From NCBI RefSeq assembly GCF_900111025.1, contig NZ_FOFN01000003.1:620001-684000 (forward strand): a stretch of DNA of 64,000 nucleotides, given 5' to 3'. Positions within the stretch are counted from its first letter, which is position 1. Each line of letters opens with the position of its first letter. Shown piece after piece: positions 17,006 to 24,833 of this stretch. Both the position numbers and the translations under genes were made by a program. A model generated the notes under the pieces. The model had not been told where the DNA came from. It made no database searches and was given only the letters and a program-made list of their open reading frames with translations. The stretch is from Hyunsoonleella jejuensis. Lineage in GTDB: Bacteria > Bacteroidota > Bacteroidia > Flavobacteriales > Flavobacteriaceae.

Positions 17006-18418
17006 TTATAGGGTTGTTGGACAAACAAAGTCTGTAGTTGGTAAATCTGTTTTTTTAATTGCACCAAATCCTCCTGCAATATCTATTAAGTTATTAAAAC
17101 CTCTTGCTTTTAAAATAGATGCTGCTATAACCGAACGATAACCACCTGCACAATGCAGAAAATAGGTTTCGTTTTTATCAATGGTGTTCATGTTATCATT
17201 AATATAATCTAATGCAAAGTGCTGTACATTATCGCCCTGTAGGTGCTCAGATTTATATTCTCCATCTTTCCTAACATCCAAAACCTTAATATTTTGCTCT
17301 TTAAAACGCTTTGAAAACTCATTAACAGGAATAGATGTAACCGTTTCAATATCTTTTCCAGCTTCTTTCCAAGCGTCTATACCGCCTTCCAAATAACCAA
17401 GTGTATTATCATAACCAACGCGCGACAATCGGGTAACGGTTTCTTCTTCACGACCTTTCGGTACGACAAGTAAAATAGGTTGCTTTAAATCTGTAATTAA
17501 AGCACCAACCCAAGGCGCAAATCCTCCATTTAATCCAATAAAAATAGAATTGGGAATATGCCCTTCAACAAATTCTTTTTCTGTACGTACATCAAGCACT
17601 AAAGCGCCTTCATTGTTCGCAATAGCTTCAAACGTTTCAGGATTTAATGGTGTATCTCCTTTTTTTAATACAGTTTCAAAAGCATCGTAACCCACTTTAT
17701 TCATCATCGCATTTTTTGCAAAATATTGCGGCGGAGGTGTTATGCCATCCAACACTTCTTTAATAAACTCCTCTTTGGTCATGTCTTCACGCAATGCATA
17801 ATTGGTTTTCTTCTGGTCTCCCAAAATCCCAACCGTTTCTTTACTTAAATTCTTACCACAAGCAGAACCTGCGCCATGAGCGGGATATACAATAACATCA
17901 TCCGGCAATGTCATAATTTTATGTCGTAGCGAATCGTATAGCATACCAGCTAAATCTTCTTTGGTTAAGTCTGATTTTATGGCTAAATCTGGCCTGCCAA
18001 CGTCACCTAAAAACAGTGTGTCTCCTGAGAAAATAGCATGTTCTTTACCAGTTTCATCAAGTAGTAAATATGTCGTAGACTCTAAAGTGTGTCCAGGTGT
18101 GTGCAATACTTTAATTGTAATATTTCCCAGTTTAAAAGTTTCATTATCTTTTGCTTCGTGAATATCATATTCTGTTTTTGCTCCAGGGCCAAACACGATG
18201 GTAGCACCTGTTTTTTTGGCTAAATCTACATGACCTGAAACAAAATCCGCATGAAAATGCGTTTCAAAAATGTACTTTATTGTAGCGTTTCCACTTTCAG
18301 CTTTGTCTATATATTGTTGCGTTTCGCGTAACGGATCTATAATTGCAACCTCACCATCAGATTCAATGTAGTAGGCACCTTGAGCAAGACATCCCGTATA
18401 TATTTGTTCTATTTTCAT
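17006..18418 (-). CDS. CstB-like persulfide dioxygenase-rhodanese fusion
   Basis: 470 residues with the three-part layout of staphylococcal CstB. (1) ETHE1-type non-haem-iron metallo-beta-lactamase domain, 1-230: H54, H56, D58 (THFHAD), H110 (HTPGH), D133 (SGDTLF), H181 (YPAHG). (2) A central pseudo-rhodanese (about 255-360) without an active-site cysteine; its loop reads VVPKGREEE. (3) A C-terminal rhodanese with C423 in CAGGYRSV. CstB oxidises per- and polysulfides to thiosulfate and sulfite; the same role is likely here. A second cysteine lies five residues from the C-terminus (CPTTL). Neighbours (TauE, YeeE pair, Crp/Fnr) agree with sulfide detoxification. Confidence 0.9.
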   Translation of the reverse strand: MKIEQIYTGCLAQGAYYIESDGEVAIIDPLRETQQYIDKAESGNATIKYIFETHFHADFVSGHVDLAKKTGATIVFGPGAKTEYDIHEAKDNETFKLGNITIKVLHTPGHTLESTTYLLLDETGKEHAIFSGDTLFLGDVGRPDLAIKSDLTKEDLAGMLYDSLRHKIMTLPDDVIVYPAHGAGSACGKNLSKETVGILGDQKKTNYALREDMTKEEFIKEVLDGITPPPQYFAKNAMMNKVGYDAFETVLKKGDTPLNPETFEAIANNEGALVLDVRTEKEFVEGHIPNSIFIGLNGGFAPWVGALITDLKQPILLVVPKGREEETVTRLSRVGYDNTLGYLEGGIDAWKEAGKDIETVTSIPVNEFSKRFKEQNIKVLDVRKDGEYKSEHLQGDNVQHFALDYINDNMNTIDKNETYFLHCAGGYRSVIAASILKARGFNNLIDIAGGFGAIKKTDLPTTDFVCPTTL

Positions 18419-18434
18419 AACCTATAAATTTTAT

Positions 18435-18442
18435 CAAAATTA
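18435..18442 (-). promoter_or_regulatory. -7 box of the cstB-like gene
   Basis: On the minus strand this reads TAATTTTG, an exact TAnnTTTG match, 16 bases before the start codon. It is 29.5 bp from the centre of the GTAAC dyad at 18465, the same geometry as three other promoters in the window. Confidence 0.6.
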
Positions 18443-18464
18443 CAAAACCTCTTCGGTATGGTTT

Positions 18465-18478
18465 GTAACTAACATAAC
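18465..18478. promoter_or_regulatory. Degenerate GTAAC-N4-GTTAC operator upstream of cstB-like gene
   Basis: GTAAC-TAAC-ATAAC: the gene-proximal arm is perfect and the distal arm matches 3 of 5 positions. It lies 47 bases upstream of the start codon and at the same distance from the -7 box as the perfect copies at 27443, 28232 and 32312. By itself it would not be convincing; the shared position makes it a candidate Crp/Fnr-family site. Confidence 0.5.
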
Positions 18479-18486
18479 TTTTAAAA

Positions 18487-19278
18487 CTATTTTAACTCTT
18501 TATAAATGATATAAGTAGCCATTATTAAAATAAAGTAACCAAAGCTTTTCTTCAATTTTTTACCGCTTATAAATTTTGAAAGGAATACACCTAAAACAAT
18601 GCCTAATATAGAAATACCTGTAAAAATTAAAAGGAACCTCCATTCAATGTCCAGAGTTTGCACATCTCCCAAAAATCCAATCAAAGAATTTATGGTTACT
18701 ATGATTAACGATGTACCAACTGCTTTTTTCATGGGGATATTAGCCCATAACACAAGCGCGGGAACATACAAAAACCCGCCACCTGCACCGATAAGTCCAG
18801 TTACGGTTCCAATAATTAAACCTTGTACAAAGGTCTTATAATAAGGCTGGCTTTGAGATGTTTCAAGGTTTTCTCTTCTGTTTTTTATCATGGAGTAGGA
18901 GGCAACTATCATGATAATGGCAAAAAATATCATAATCCCCATAGCTTTAGTAAGGCTAAAACTACCAATACTAAAGAGTGTGTCTGGAATCCCTGGAACC
19001 AGGTAGCGTCGCGACAAGTACACAGCAACAAATGAAGGGAATGAAAATGCTAAACCTGTTTTAAAATCAACTAAGCCTTTTTTATATTTCTGGTATGTAC
19101 CAACCATAGAGGATGTGCCAACAACAAATAGGGAATATGCTGTTGCAATTACTGGGTTATATCCTAAAAGATAAACCAAAAGCGGCACTGTTAGAATAGA
19201 TCCCCCACCACCGATAAGGCCTAAGACTAAACCAACTATTAAAGCGCCAATATAGCCAAGTATCTCAATTGAATCCAT
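18487..19278 (-). CDS. TauE/SafE family sulfite or sulfonate exporter
   Basis: 263 residues, about eight membrane helices arranged as two repeats, each with the family's small-residue loops (LGLIGGGGSILTVPLLVYLLG near 18-38 and GTVTGLIGAGGGFLYVPALV near 157-176). TauE/SafE proteins move sulfite, sulfoacetate or other sulfur anions. Placed between the YeeE pair and the CstB-like gene, it probably exports sulfite or thiosulfate made by persulfide oxidation, as proposed for TauE in the staphylococcal cst locus. Its start codon directly follows the stop of the preceding gene. Confidence 0.9.
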   Translation of the reverse strand: MDSIEILGYIGALIVGLVLGLIGGGGSILTVPLLVYLLGYNPVIATAYSLFVVGTSSMVGTYQKYKKGLVDFKTGLAFSFPSFVAVYLSRRYLVPGIPDTLFSIGSFSLTKAMGIMIFFAIIMIVASYSMIKNRRENLETSQSQPYYKTFVQGLIIGTVTGLIGAGGGFLYVPALVLWANIPMKKAVGTSLIIVTINSLIGFLGDVQTLDIEWRFLLIFTGISILGIVLGVFLSKFISGKKLKKSFGYFILIMATYIIYKELK

Positions 19279-19692
19279 TTAATGCGGCAACTTATTTTTT
19301 AGGAGTCCATAAATAAATGTTCCAAAAATAGCAGCAACTATAACAATAACCATGCTCCAAACACCGGTACCTAAAAGAATATACATTGGGCCTGGACAAA
19401 CACCAACAAGCGCCCAACCAAGACCGAAAATTGTACCACCAATAATATATCGTATTAAACCATCTTCTTTCTTCGGAACATGTATTTTTGAACCGTTTAC
19501 ACTTTTTATTATACCTCTTTTTGCAAGTTGCACGAACAAAATACCCGAGGCTATAGCAGTACCTATGATACCATACATGTGAAAGGACTGAAAGCGAAAC
19601 ATCTCATAAATACGGTACCATGATACAGCTTCAGATTTCACTAAAACAATTCCAAAAAATATACCTACTAATAAAAATTTTAAAAACTTCAT
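19279..19692 (-). CDS. YeeE/YedE-type half-transporter (DUF6691-like)
   Basis: 137 residues with four hydrophobic helices. It carries the second-half signature of YeeE/YedE thiosulfate transporters, with the conserved cysteine in ALVGVCPGPMYILLG. In E. coli-type YeeE, both halves are one chain; here they are two adjacent genes, this one and the 185-residue partner 3 bases upstream, as is known for other Bacteroidota and Proteobacteria. The pair likely imports or exchanges thiosulfate or sulfane-sulfur species through cysteine relays. Direction of transport is not predictable. Confidence 0.87.
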   Translation of the reverse strand: MKFLKFLLVGIFFGIVLVKSEAVSWYRIYEMFRFQSFHMYGIIGTAIASGILFVQLAKRGIIKSVNGSKIHVPKKEDGLIRYIIGGTIFGLGWALVGVCPGPMYILLGTGVWSMVIVIVAAIFGTFIYGLLKNKLPH

Positions 19693-19695
19693 ATC

Positions 19696-20253
19696 TTAAA
19701 AAATTAAGGGTAAAATGAAATTAGCCATGATAAGGCCACCAATAAAAAAGCCAATAACCGCTATTAAGGAAGGCTTTTGAAAACTACTTAAGCCTGTAAT
19801 GGCATGACCAGATGTGCAACCACTAGCATAACGTGTACCAAAACCTACGAGTAATCCACCCACAACAAGGACTATCAAGGCCGTTGGTGATGCAAGAACG
19901 TCTAAACTAAAAATTTCGTTGGGCACCAATGTTTTCCCAGGATTGTTAAATCCTAAATTTTCAAGTTCGCTAACTGTGGTTGGATTTAAATTTGTTCCAG
20001 AATCATTAGATAAAAATTCAACTGCAAAAAATCCACCAATAATGGCACCGAGGACTACAGTTAAATTCCAAATTTGATCTCTCCATCTAAAATTGAAAAA
20101 GTCAACAAACTTTCCCGCGCCTGCAATAGTGCACATGGTTCTTAGGTTTGAAGACATGCCAAAGGTTTTACCAAAATAGAGTAAAATGGCCATTACTAAG
20201 GTTATTAGTGGGCCAGAAATGTACCAAGGCCAAGGGTCTAATATATGAGTCAT
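19696..20253 (-). CDS. YeeE/YedE-type half-transporter with GCTSGH motif
   Basis: 185 residues, about five hydrophobic segments. The diagnostic sequence is ASGCTSGHAITGLSSF (cysteine near residue 143), the sulfur-relay cysteine of YeeE/YedE thiosulfate transporters. It forms a two-gene transporter with the 137-residue gene 3 bases downstream. First gene of the transport set after the regulator; the 105-base gap to the regulator contains a TTTAGTTT...AAACTAAA inverted pair and two TTTGCGAA copies but no clear -7 box, so transcription may come from the regulator gene. Confidence 0.88.
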   Translation of the reverse strand: MTHILDPWPWYISGPLITLVMAILLYFGKTFGMSSNLRTMCTIAGAGKFVDFFNFRWRDQIWNLTVVLGAIIGGFFAVEFLSNDSGTNLNPTTVSELENLGFNNPGKTLVPNEIFSLDVLASPTALIVLVVGGLLVGFGTRYASGCTSGHAITGLSSFQKPSLIAVIGFFIGGLIMANFILPLIF

Positions 20254-20358
20254 ACTTTATTTGCGAATTTAGTTTGAAGTTTATGTTTTAAATAAGATTT
20301 GCGAAACTAAAACTTTTTATAATTTCAAATGGAAAAAATAGTAAGGTTGATTTTACAA

Positions 20359-20991
20359 CTATGATAATATTACAATTTTATTTCGTCCTAATTTTATTTT
20401 GCTTTCGTTTTCTAACTGTTTAAGAAGCCTAGATACAACCACGCGCGATGTATTTAAATCTTCAGCAATATCTTGATGTTTTATGGATATTGTATTGGTT
20501 TCATCGATCATAGCCATATTTTTTAAATATTTGTATAAGCGTTCATCCATTTTCATAAATGCCAGACTATCAATAGCTTCAAGCATTTCTTCAAAGCGAA
20601 TTTGATAGCTTTGAAGTATAAAATTTCTCCAACTGGCATTATTATCAAACCATGTTTGCATGTATTGCACAGGAATCATAATTAAACTGGAGTCTTTTTC
20701 AGCAATAGCCCTTACTTTACTTTTTGCTATACCTAGGCAGCAAGTTAATGACATGGTACAGGTTTCCCCAGCTTCTAGAAAATATATCAATATTTCATGG
20801 CCATCGTCATCTTCTCTAATAATTTTAATGTCGCCAACTAATAATAGGGGAATAAAATTTAGAGGTTGATCGATATCAATAATTATATCGTCTTTCTTGA
20901 AGTTTTTGAATATACCGTTTTCTGAAATTTCAGCAATTAAATCCTCATCAAAAACATGGGAAAATTTTTGTTGTAATAGATTTTGATTCAT
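20359..20991 (-). CDS. Crp/Fnr-family regulator with a C-x5-CC cluster
   Basis: 210 residues from ATG 20991; an upstream in-phase TTG at 21006 would overlap the -7 box TATTTTTG, so ATG is chosen and the mRNA would be nearly leaderless. Residues 1-120 form the cyclic-nucleotide-binding-type sensor; about 150-205 the winged helix-turn-helix (HQDIAEDLNTSRVVVSRLLK). Three cysteines, C78, C84 and C85 (ETCTMSLTCCLG), lie in the sensor where cAMP-type proteins have the phosphate-binding cassette, so ligand sensing by cysteine chemistry (sulfide, persulfide, metal or redox) is plausible. It sits in front of sulfur genes and is the best candidate to bind the shared GTAAC-N4-GTTAC sites. Confidence 0.88.
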   Translation of the reverse strand: MNQNLLQQKFSHVFDEDLIAEISENGIFKNFKKDDIIIDIDQPLNFIPLLLVGDIKIIREDDDGHEILIYFLEAGETCTMSLTCCLGIAKSKVRAIAEKDSSLIMIPVQYMQTWFDNNASWRNFILQSYQIRFEEMLEAIDSLAFMKMDERLYKYLKNMAMIDETNTISIKHQDIAEDLNTSRVVVSRLLKQLENESKIKLGRNKIVILS

Positions 20992-20994
20992 ACC

Positions 20995-21002
20995 CAAAAA
21001 TA
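20995..21002 (-). promoter_or_regulatory. -7 box of the Crp/Fnr gene, implying a leaderless mRNA
   Basis: Minus-strand TATTTTTG ends 4 bases before the ATG at 20991, so transcription should begin at or next to the start codon. An imperfect dyad, CCCAAAAATAA...TTATTTGGG, surrounds the box. Confidence 0.5.
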
Positions 21003-21040
21003 ACAATTTAAAATGTATTAAATTATTATTTGGGTTTACT

Positions 21041-21058
21041 AACCTATTAAATTAGGTT
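21041..21058. promoter_or_regulatory. AACCTA-N6-TAGGTT dyad upstream of the Crp/Fnr gene
   Basis: A 6+6+6 inverted repeat with the arm spacing of CRP-type sites (N6). It lies 50 bases upstream of the regulator start codon. It differs from the GTAAC-N4-GTTAC sites, although AACC-N10-GGTT also occurs upstream of the cstB-like gene at 18447-18464. Confidence 0.35.
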
Positions 21059-21071
21059 TTGAAGTAAAACG

Positions 21072-21257
21072 TTATTTTTTTACGCCTAGTTTTTGCAATA
21101 TAGTTTCTAACAAGCACCATTTTGTAAATGCCGATTGTATTAAGTTTACACCAATAAAAACGGTGAACCACATCCAATTTTGGTGCACGTAAAATGTGAG
21201 CACTACACTTAGTAATACCATCGTACCTACAATAACTCTGAAATATGTATTAAGCAT
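21072..21257 (-). CDS. DUF2892 (YgaP-type) membrane protein
   Basis: 61 residues, two membrane helices with the DUF2892 consensus: an R in the first turn (YFRVIVGTMVLLSV), then WMWFTVFIGVNLIQSAFTKWCLLE. In E. coli YgaP this segment is fused to a rhodanese and anchors it in the membrane; here it is free-standing next to sulfur-metabolism genes, so it may dock the CstB-like enzyme or YeeE transporters. The single cysteine in TKWCLLE is typical of the family. It lies 19 bases downstream of the P-II-like gene on the same strand. Confidence 0.87.
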   Translation of the reverse strand: MLNTYFRVIVGTMVLLSVVLTFYVHQNWMWFTVFIGVNLIQSAFTKWCLLETILQKLGVKK

Positions 21258-21276
21258 ATTATTTCAATTTTTAATA

Positions 21277-21582
21277 TTATATAAATTTTTCAATAGGAAC
21301 CATAATCGCTTTTACAGGATTATTGGTTTCAAGGTTTTTATTAAATTCTTTTATCAAGTCAAACAGTTTTTCAATATTTAAATCCTCAGCAAACGAAAAA
21401 AACATGCGAGACTCGTTACCGAATTTTTCACCAGGAAACCAACTTGAAGTCATTAGTAATGATGAGCTATTTTTATAACCATCAATATCCGAGCTACTAA
21501 AATTTTCAATATTGGCTTTTTTGAAGAGTTTTAAAACGTCTTTTTTAAATTCTTCTACAGCTGTGACTATTACTAATTTCAT
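21277..21582 (-). CDS. Small P-II-like (ferredoxin-fold) protein after the RND pump
   Basis: 101 residues, no membrane segment. MKLVIVTAVEEFKKDVLKLFKKANI is a beta-alpha opening like that of P-II/PII-like and CutA signalling proteins, and the end (NNPVKAIMVPIEKFI) gives a final beta strand. The middle has a GEKFGNESRMFFSF loop, shorter than the T-loop of GlnB, and no Tyr-51 uridylylation site is seen. It lies 6 bases after the RND pump gene and before the DUF2892 gene, so it is in that operon. I treat it as a probable PII-like regulator of the pump; the fold call is from pattern only. Confidence 0.6.
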   Translation of the reverse strand: MKLVIVTAVEEFKKDVLKLFKKANIENFSSSDIDGYKNSSSLLMTSSWFPGEKFGNESRMFFSFAEDLNIEKLFDLIKEFNKNLETNNPVKAIMVPIEKFI

Positions 21583-21588
21583 ATAGTT

Positions 21589-24500
21589 TTATTTAAAATT
21601 CTTCTTTTCTATCATGTAATACACTAATGGTACAACGAGCAATGTTAATACCGTAGATACTATAGTTCCTCCCATTAACGAGATGGCTAATCCTTGGAAT
21701 ATAGGGTCGAATAAGATTACGAATGCGCCAATTACTACCGTACCTGCAGTAAGTAAAATAGGAGTGGTACGTACAGCACCGGCTTCAATAGCTGCTTGTT
21801 TTAACGGAACGCCTTCTGCAGTTCTTAAGTTGATAAAATCGATTAATAATACCGAATTCCTCACCATAATTCCTGCTAGTGCAATCATGCCTATAAAGGA
21901 AGTTGCTGTGAAAAAGGCTCCCATAATCCAATGGCCTAGAATAATCCCTATTAGCGATAAAGGTATGGCCACCATCATAACTACTGGTGCTTTAAAGTTT
22001 TGAAACCACCCCACAATTAAGATGTAAATTAAGATAATGGCTCCTAAAAAGGCAATACCTAAATCCCTGAACACTTCTAGGGTAATTTGCCATTCTCCAT
22101 CCCATTTTACCGTATAGTCATCTTCAAATTCTGGCTGACCCAAGTACATTTCATTTATTTTAAAGCCTTTTGGTAACTGGATTTCTTTTAATTTTTCTTC
22201 CATACCAAGTATAGCGTAGGCAGGACTCTCTAACTCGCCGGCCATATCTGCCAAAACATAAACCACACGTTTTTGGTTTTTACGATAAATACTTTTAGCA
22301 GCTGTACTTTTATTAATGGTTACCACATCTGCGATAGGTACCATACTGCCTTGATTTGATTTTACTTTTAGCTGTGAAATATCTGTAATAGTAGATTTTT
22401 CTTGTTCATCCAATACCAATACCAGAGGGATTTGATTTACGGCATCTTCATCATAAAGATTTGTAATAGCTCTGTTGGAAAGTGCCATATTCATCGTGTA
22501 CGCAATTTGTTGTGGTGCAACACCATACAGCATCGCTTTTTCTTTATTGATTTCAAATTGGTATTCGGTTTGGTCTGCTTCCACCATCCAGTCAATATCC
22601 ACTACATCTGTAGTATGCTTTAAAATGGTTTGAATGTTGTTAGCAATACTCATCTGCTCATCATAATCTGGTCCGTAAACTTCAGCAACAATAGTAGATA
22701 ATACTGGTGGTCCAGGTGGCACTTCTACAAGCTTTACGTTGGCGTTGTATTTTGAAGCTATCTTCTGAATATCTGGACGCAACAATTTTGCAATACCATG
22801 GCTCTGTATGGAGCGGTCTGATTTATCCAATAGGTTTACTTGAATGTCGGCCATATTACTTCCACCACGCAAATCGTAATGACGTACTAAGCCATTGAAG
22901 GTAATTGGCGCTGAGGTGCCAATGTAATTTTGGTAATTCACCACTTCTGGTCTAGTAGATAAGTACTGAGAAATTTCTTTAGTAACTACAGCAGTACGTT
23001 CTAGCGTAGTGCCTTCAGGCATGTCTATAACCACCTGAAATTCGTTTTTATTATCAAATGGTAACATTTTTACAGCTACCGATTTGGTAAAAAACAGCAG
23101 CGTCGTTCCTATTAAAAGTGCAAAAGTTCCTCCTAAAAACAACCAACGTTTTCCTCTATTTTCTAACAAAGGTCTTTCAAATTTGTTATAAACCTTATAA
23201 ATCCTAGTGTCTTCAACGGCCTTCTCTGGTTTTTCTTTTGCTCCCTTTTTATCTTTTTCCCTTAAGAAAATATAGCCCAAATAAGGGGTAATGGTAAGAG
23301 CAACGAATAAGGATAATATCATGGCGATAGATGCTCCTATGGGCATTGGTGCCATATAGGGTCCCATTAACCCCGAGACGAAGGCCATAGGCAATACTGA
23401 TGCAATTACGGTAAAGGTGGCTAAAATAGTGGGGTTTCCTACTTCGTTAATGGCGTAAAGAGCTGCCTGTTTAAAAGGCAAACGCTTCATTTTAAAATGC
23501 CTGTGCATATTTTCGGCAATAATAATAGAATCGTCTACCACAATTCCTGTTACAAACACTAAAGCAAATAATGTAATTCTGTTAAGTGTATAATCTAGCA
23601 TAAAGTAGCTCAACAGCGTTAACGCAAAGGTGATTGGAACAGATAGAAATACTACCAAACCACCTCGCCAACCCATGGCAAGCATTACTACAATAGTTAC
23701 GGCTATAATTGAGCCTATAAGGTGAAGAAGTAATTCTGAAACTTTATGAGATGCGGTTTCACCATAGTTTCTGGTAACTTCAACATGAACTTCATCTGGA
23801 ATTAGAGAGGTTCGTAAATGCTCTATTTTATCGATGATAACTTCTGCTATTTTCATAGCATCTGCACCTTTTCTTTTAGCTACCGAAATGGTAACTGCAG
23901 GATATTCGGAATGGAATTCAGATGCTTTATCACTGCCTTTCCCAAAACCTAGACTCACATAATTTTGTGGCACTTCTGGTCCATCAATAATTTTAGCAAC
24001 TTGCTTAAGGTATATAGGTTGGTTTTGTTGCACACCAACTACTAGATTTTCAACATCTGTTGCCGATTCTAAAAATTTACCGGTATTTACTAAAAACTCT
24101 GTATCGTTCTTATCAAAACTGCCAGAATTTAATTGACTATTGTTTGCTTTAATCATCTCAGAAACCGACAGGAAATCCAATCCGCTTGCTGCTAATTTGT
24201 CTTTATCTAAAACTACACGTAGTTGACGGTTTCTACCACCAATTTTTTTTGTGATTGCTACATCTTTTACTTTCTTAATCTCAGTCTCTAACTCTTGTGC
24301 CATTTGGCTTAACTGATAATCGTCATAACTTTCGCTCCATAAAGTTAAGCCTAGTATGGGTACATCATCAATAGCACGTGTTTTTACCAGCGGAAATGTA
24401 ACACCTGCTGGCATTTGGTCCATATGTTTGTTTATTTCATTGTATAGTTTTACGAAACTTCGCTCAATATCTTCACCTACGTAAAATTGTACAATAACCA

Positions 24501-24783
24501 TCCCTTGCTCTTTCATGGATGTGGAATACACATATTCTACACCTTTAATGTTGGAGATTAATTGCTCTAGGGGTTTAATAACACGAGATTCCACTTCGGT
24601 AGGACTTGCACCAGGATACCCTACAAAAATATCGGCTATAGGCACATCAATTTGCGGTTCTTCTTCTCTTGGAATTAAGAATGAACTATACACGCCAACT
24701 ATCATAAATACAATCATTAACAACACAGTTAACTTAGATTGCATAAAGATTTTAGCAATTTTTCCTGCGATACCTTCTTTCAT
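21589..24783 (-). CDS. RND-family efflux pump, inner-membrane subunit
   Basis: 1064 residues, the AcrB/MexB/CusA superfamily: twelve membrane helices and two large periplasmic loops. The proton-relay pair D417-D418 lies in helix 4 (GIVVDDSIIIAEN), typical of the drug/hydrophobe (HAE-like) branch, and the CusA-type metal relay is not seen. The N-terminal end (SFLIPREEEPQIDVPIADI) and the C-terminal GIMVRNSVLLIDFI also match. It forms a tripartite pump with the adaptor and TolC genes just upstream. Substrate unknown; the operon continues into a P-II-like and a DUF2892 gene, which suggests a link to sulfur stress. Confidence 0.94.
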   Translation of the reverse strand: MKEGIAGKIAKIFMQSKLTVLLMIVFMIVGVYSSFLIPREEEPQIDVPIADIFVGYPGASPTEVESRVIKPLEQLISNIKGVEYVYSTSMKEQGMVIVQFYVGEDIERSFVKLYNEINKHMDQMPAGVTFPLVKTRAIDDVPILGLTLWSESYDDYQLSQMAQELETEIKKVKDVAITKKIGGRNRQLRVVLDKDKLAASGLDFLSVSEMIKANNSQLNSGSFDKNDTEFLVNTGKFLESATDVENLVVGVQQNQPIYLKQVAKIIDGPEVPQNYVSLGFGKGSDKASEFHSEYPAVTISVAKRKGADAMKIAEVIIDKIEHLRTSLIPDEVHVEVTRNYGETASHKVSELLLHLIGSIIAVTIVVMLAMGWRGGLVVFLSVPITFALTLLSYFMLDYTLNRITLFALVFVTGIVVDDSIIIAENMHRHFKMKRLPFKQAALYAINEVGNPTILATFTVIASVLPMAFVSGLMGPYMAPMPIGASIAMILSLFVALTITPYLGYIFLREKDKKGAKEKPEKAVEDTRIYKVYNKFERPLLENRGKRWLFLGGTFALLIGTTLLFFTKSVAVKMLPFDNKNEFQVVIDMPEGTTLERTAVVTKEISQYLSTRPEVVNYQNYIGTSAPITFNGLVRHYDLRGGSNMADIQVNLLDKSDRSIQSHGIAKLLRPDIQKIASKYNANVKLVEVPPGPPVLSTIVAEVYGPDYDEQMSIANNIQTILKHTTDVVDIDWMVEADQTEYQFEINKEKAMLYGVAPQQIAYTMNMALSNRAITNLYDEDAVNQIPLVLVLDEQEKSTITDISQLKVKSNQGSMVPIADVVTINKSTAAKSIYRKNQKRVVYVLADMAGELESPAYAILGMEEKLKEIQLPKGFKINEMYLGQPEFEDDYTVKWDGEWQITLEVFRDLGIAFLGAIILIYILIVGWFQNFKAPVVMMVAIPLSLIGIILGHWIMGAFFTATSFIGMIALAGIMVRNSVLLIDFINLRTAEGVPLKQAAIEAGAVRTTPILLTAGTVVIGAFVILFDPIFQGLAISLMGGTIVSTVLTLLVVPLVYYMIEKKNFK

Positions 24784-24787
24784 AATA

Positions 24788-24813
24788 AGCCCCCTTTAAT
24801 TCCCCCAAAGGGG
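24788..24813. repeat. CCCCTTT...AAAGGGG intergenic repeat
   Basis: Inverted repeat CCCCTTT / AAAGGGG with a 9-base loop AATTCCCCC, between the adaptor and the RND gene. A related string, TCCCCTTTGAGAAGGATTG, occurs at about 24876-24894 inside the 3' end of the adaptor gene. From memory such CCCC/GGGG strings are dispersed repeats in flavobacteria. Confidence 0.55.
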
Positions 24814-24833
24814 AAAAACTGAACGGGTAAATT

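Noticed and set aside
21025-21038. Autoregulatory GTAAC site at the Crp/Fnr gene
   Set aside because: At the position expected from the -7 box (centre near 21031.5) there is no dyad; the CTAAC string at 21039 matches only one arm.
21589-24783. Heavy-metal (CusA) type RND pump
   Set aside because: Helix 4 has the DD pair of drug-type pumps and the CusA methionine relay is not seen, so a metal substrate is not claimed.
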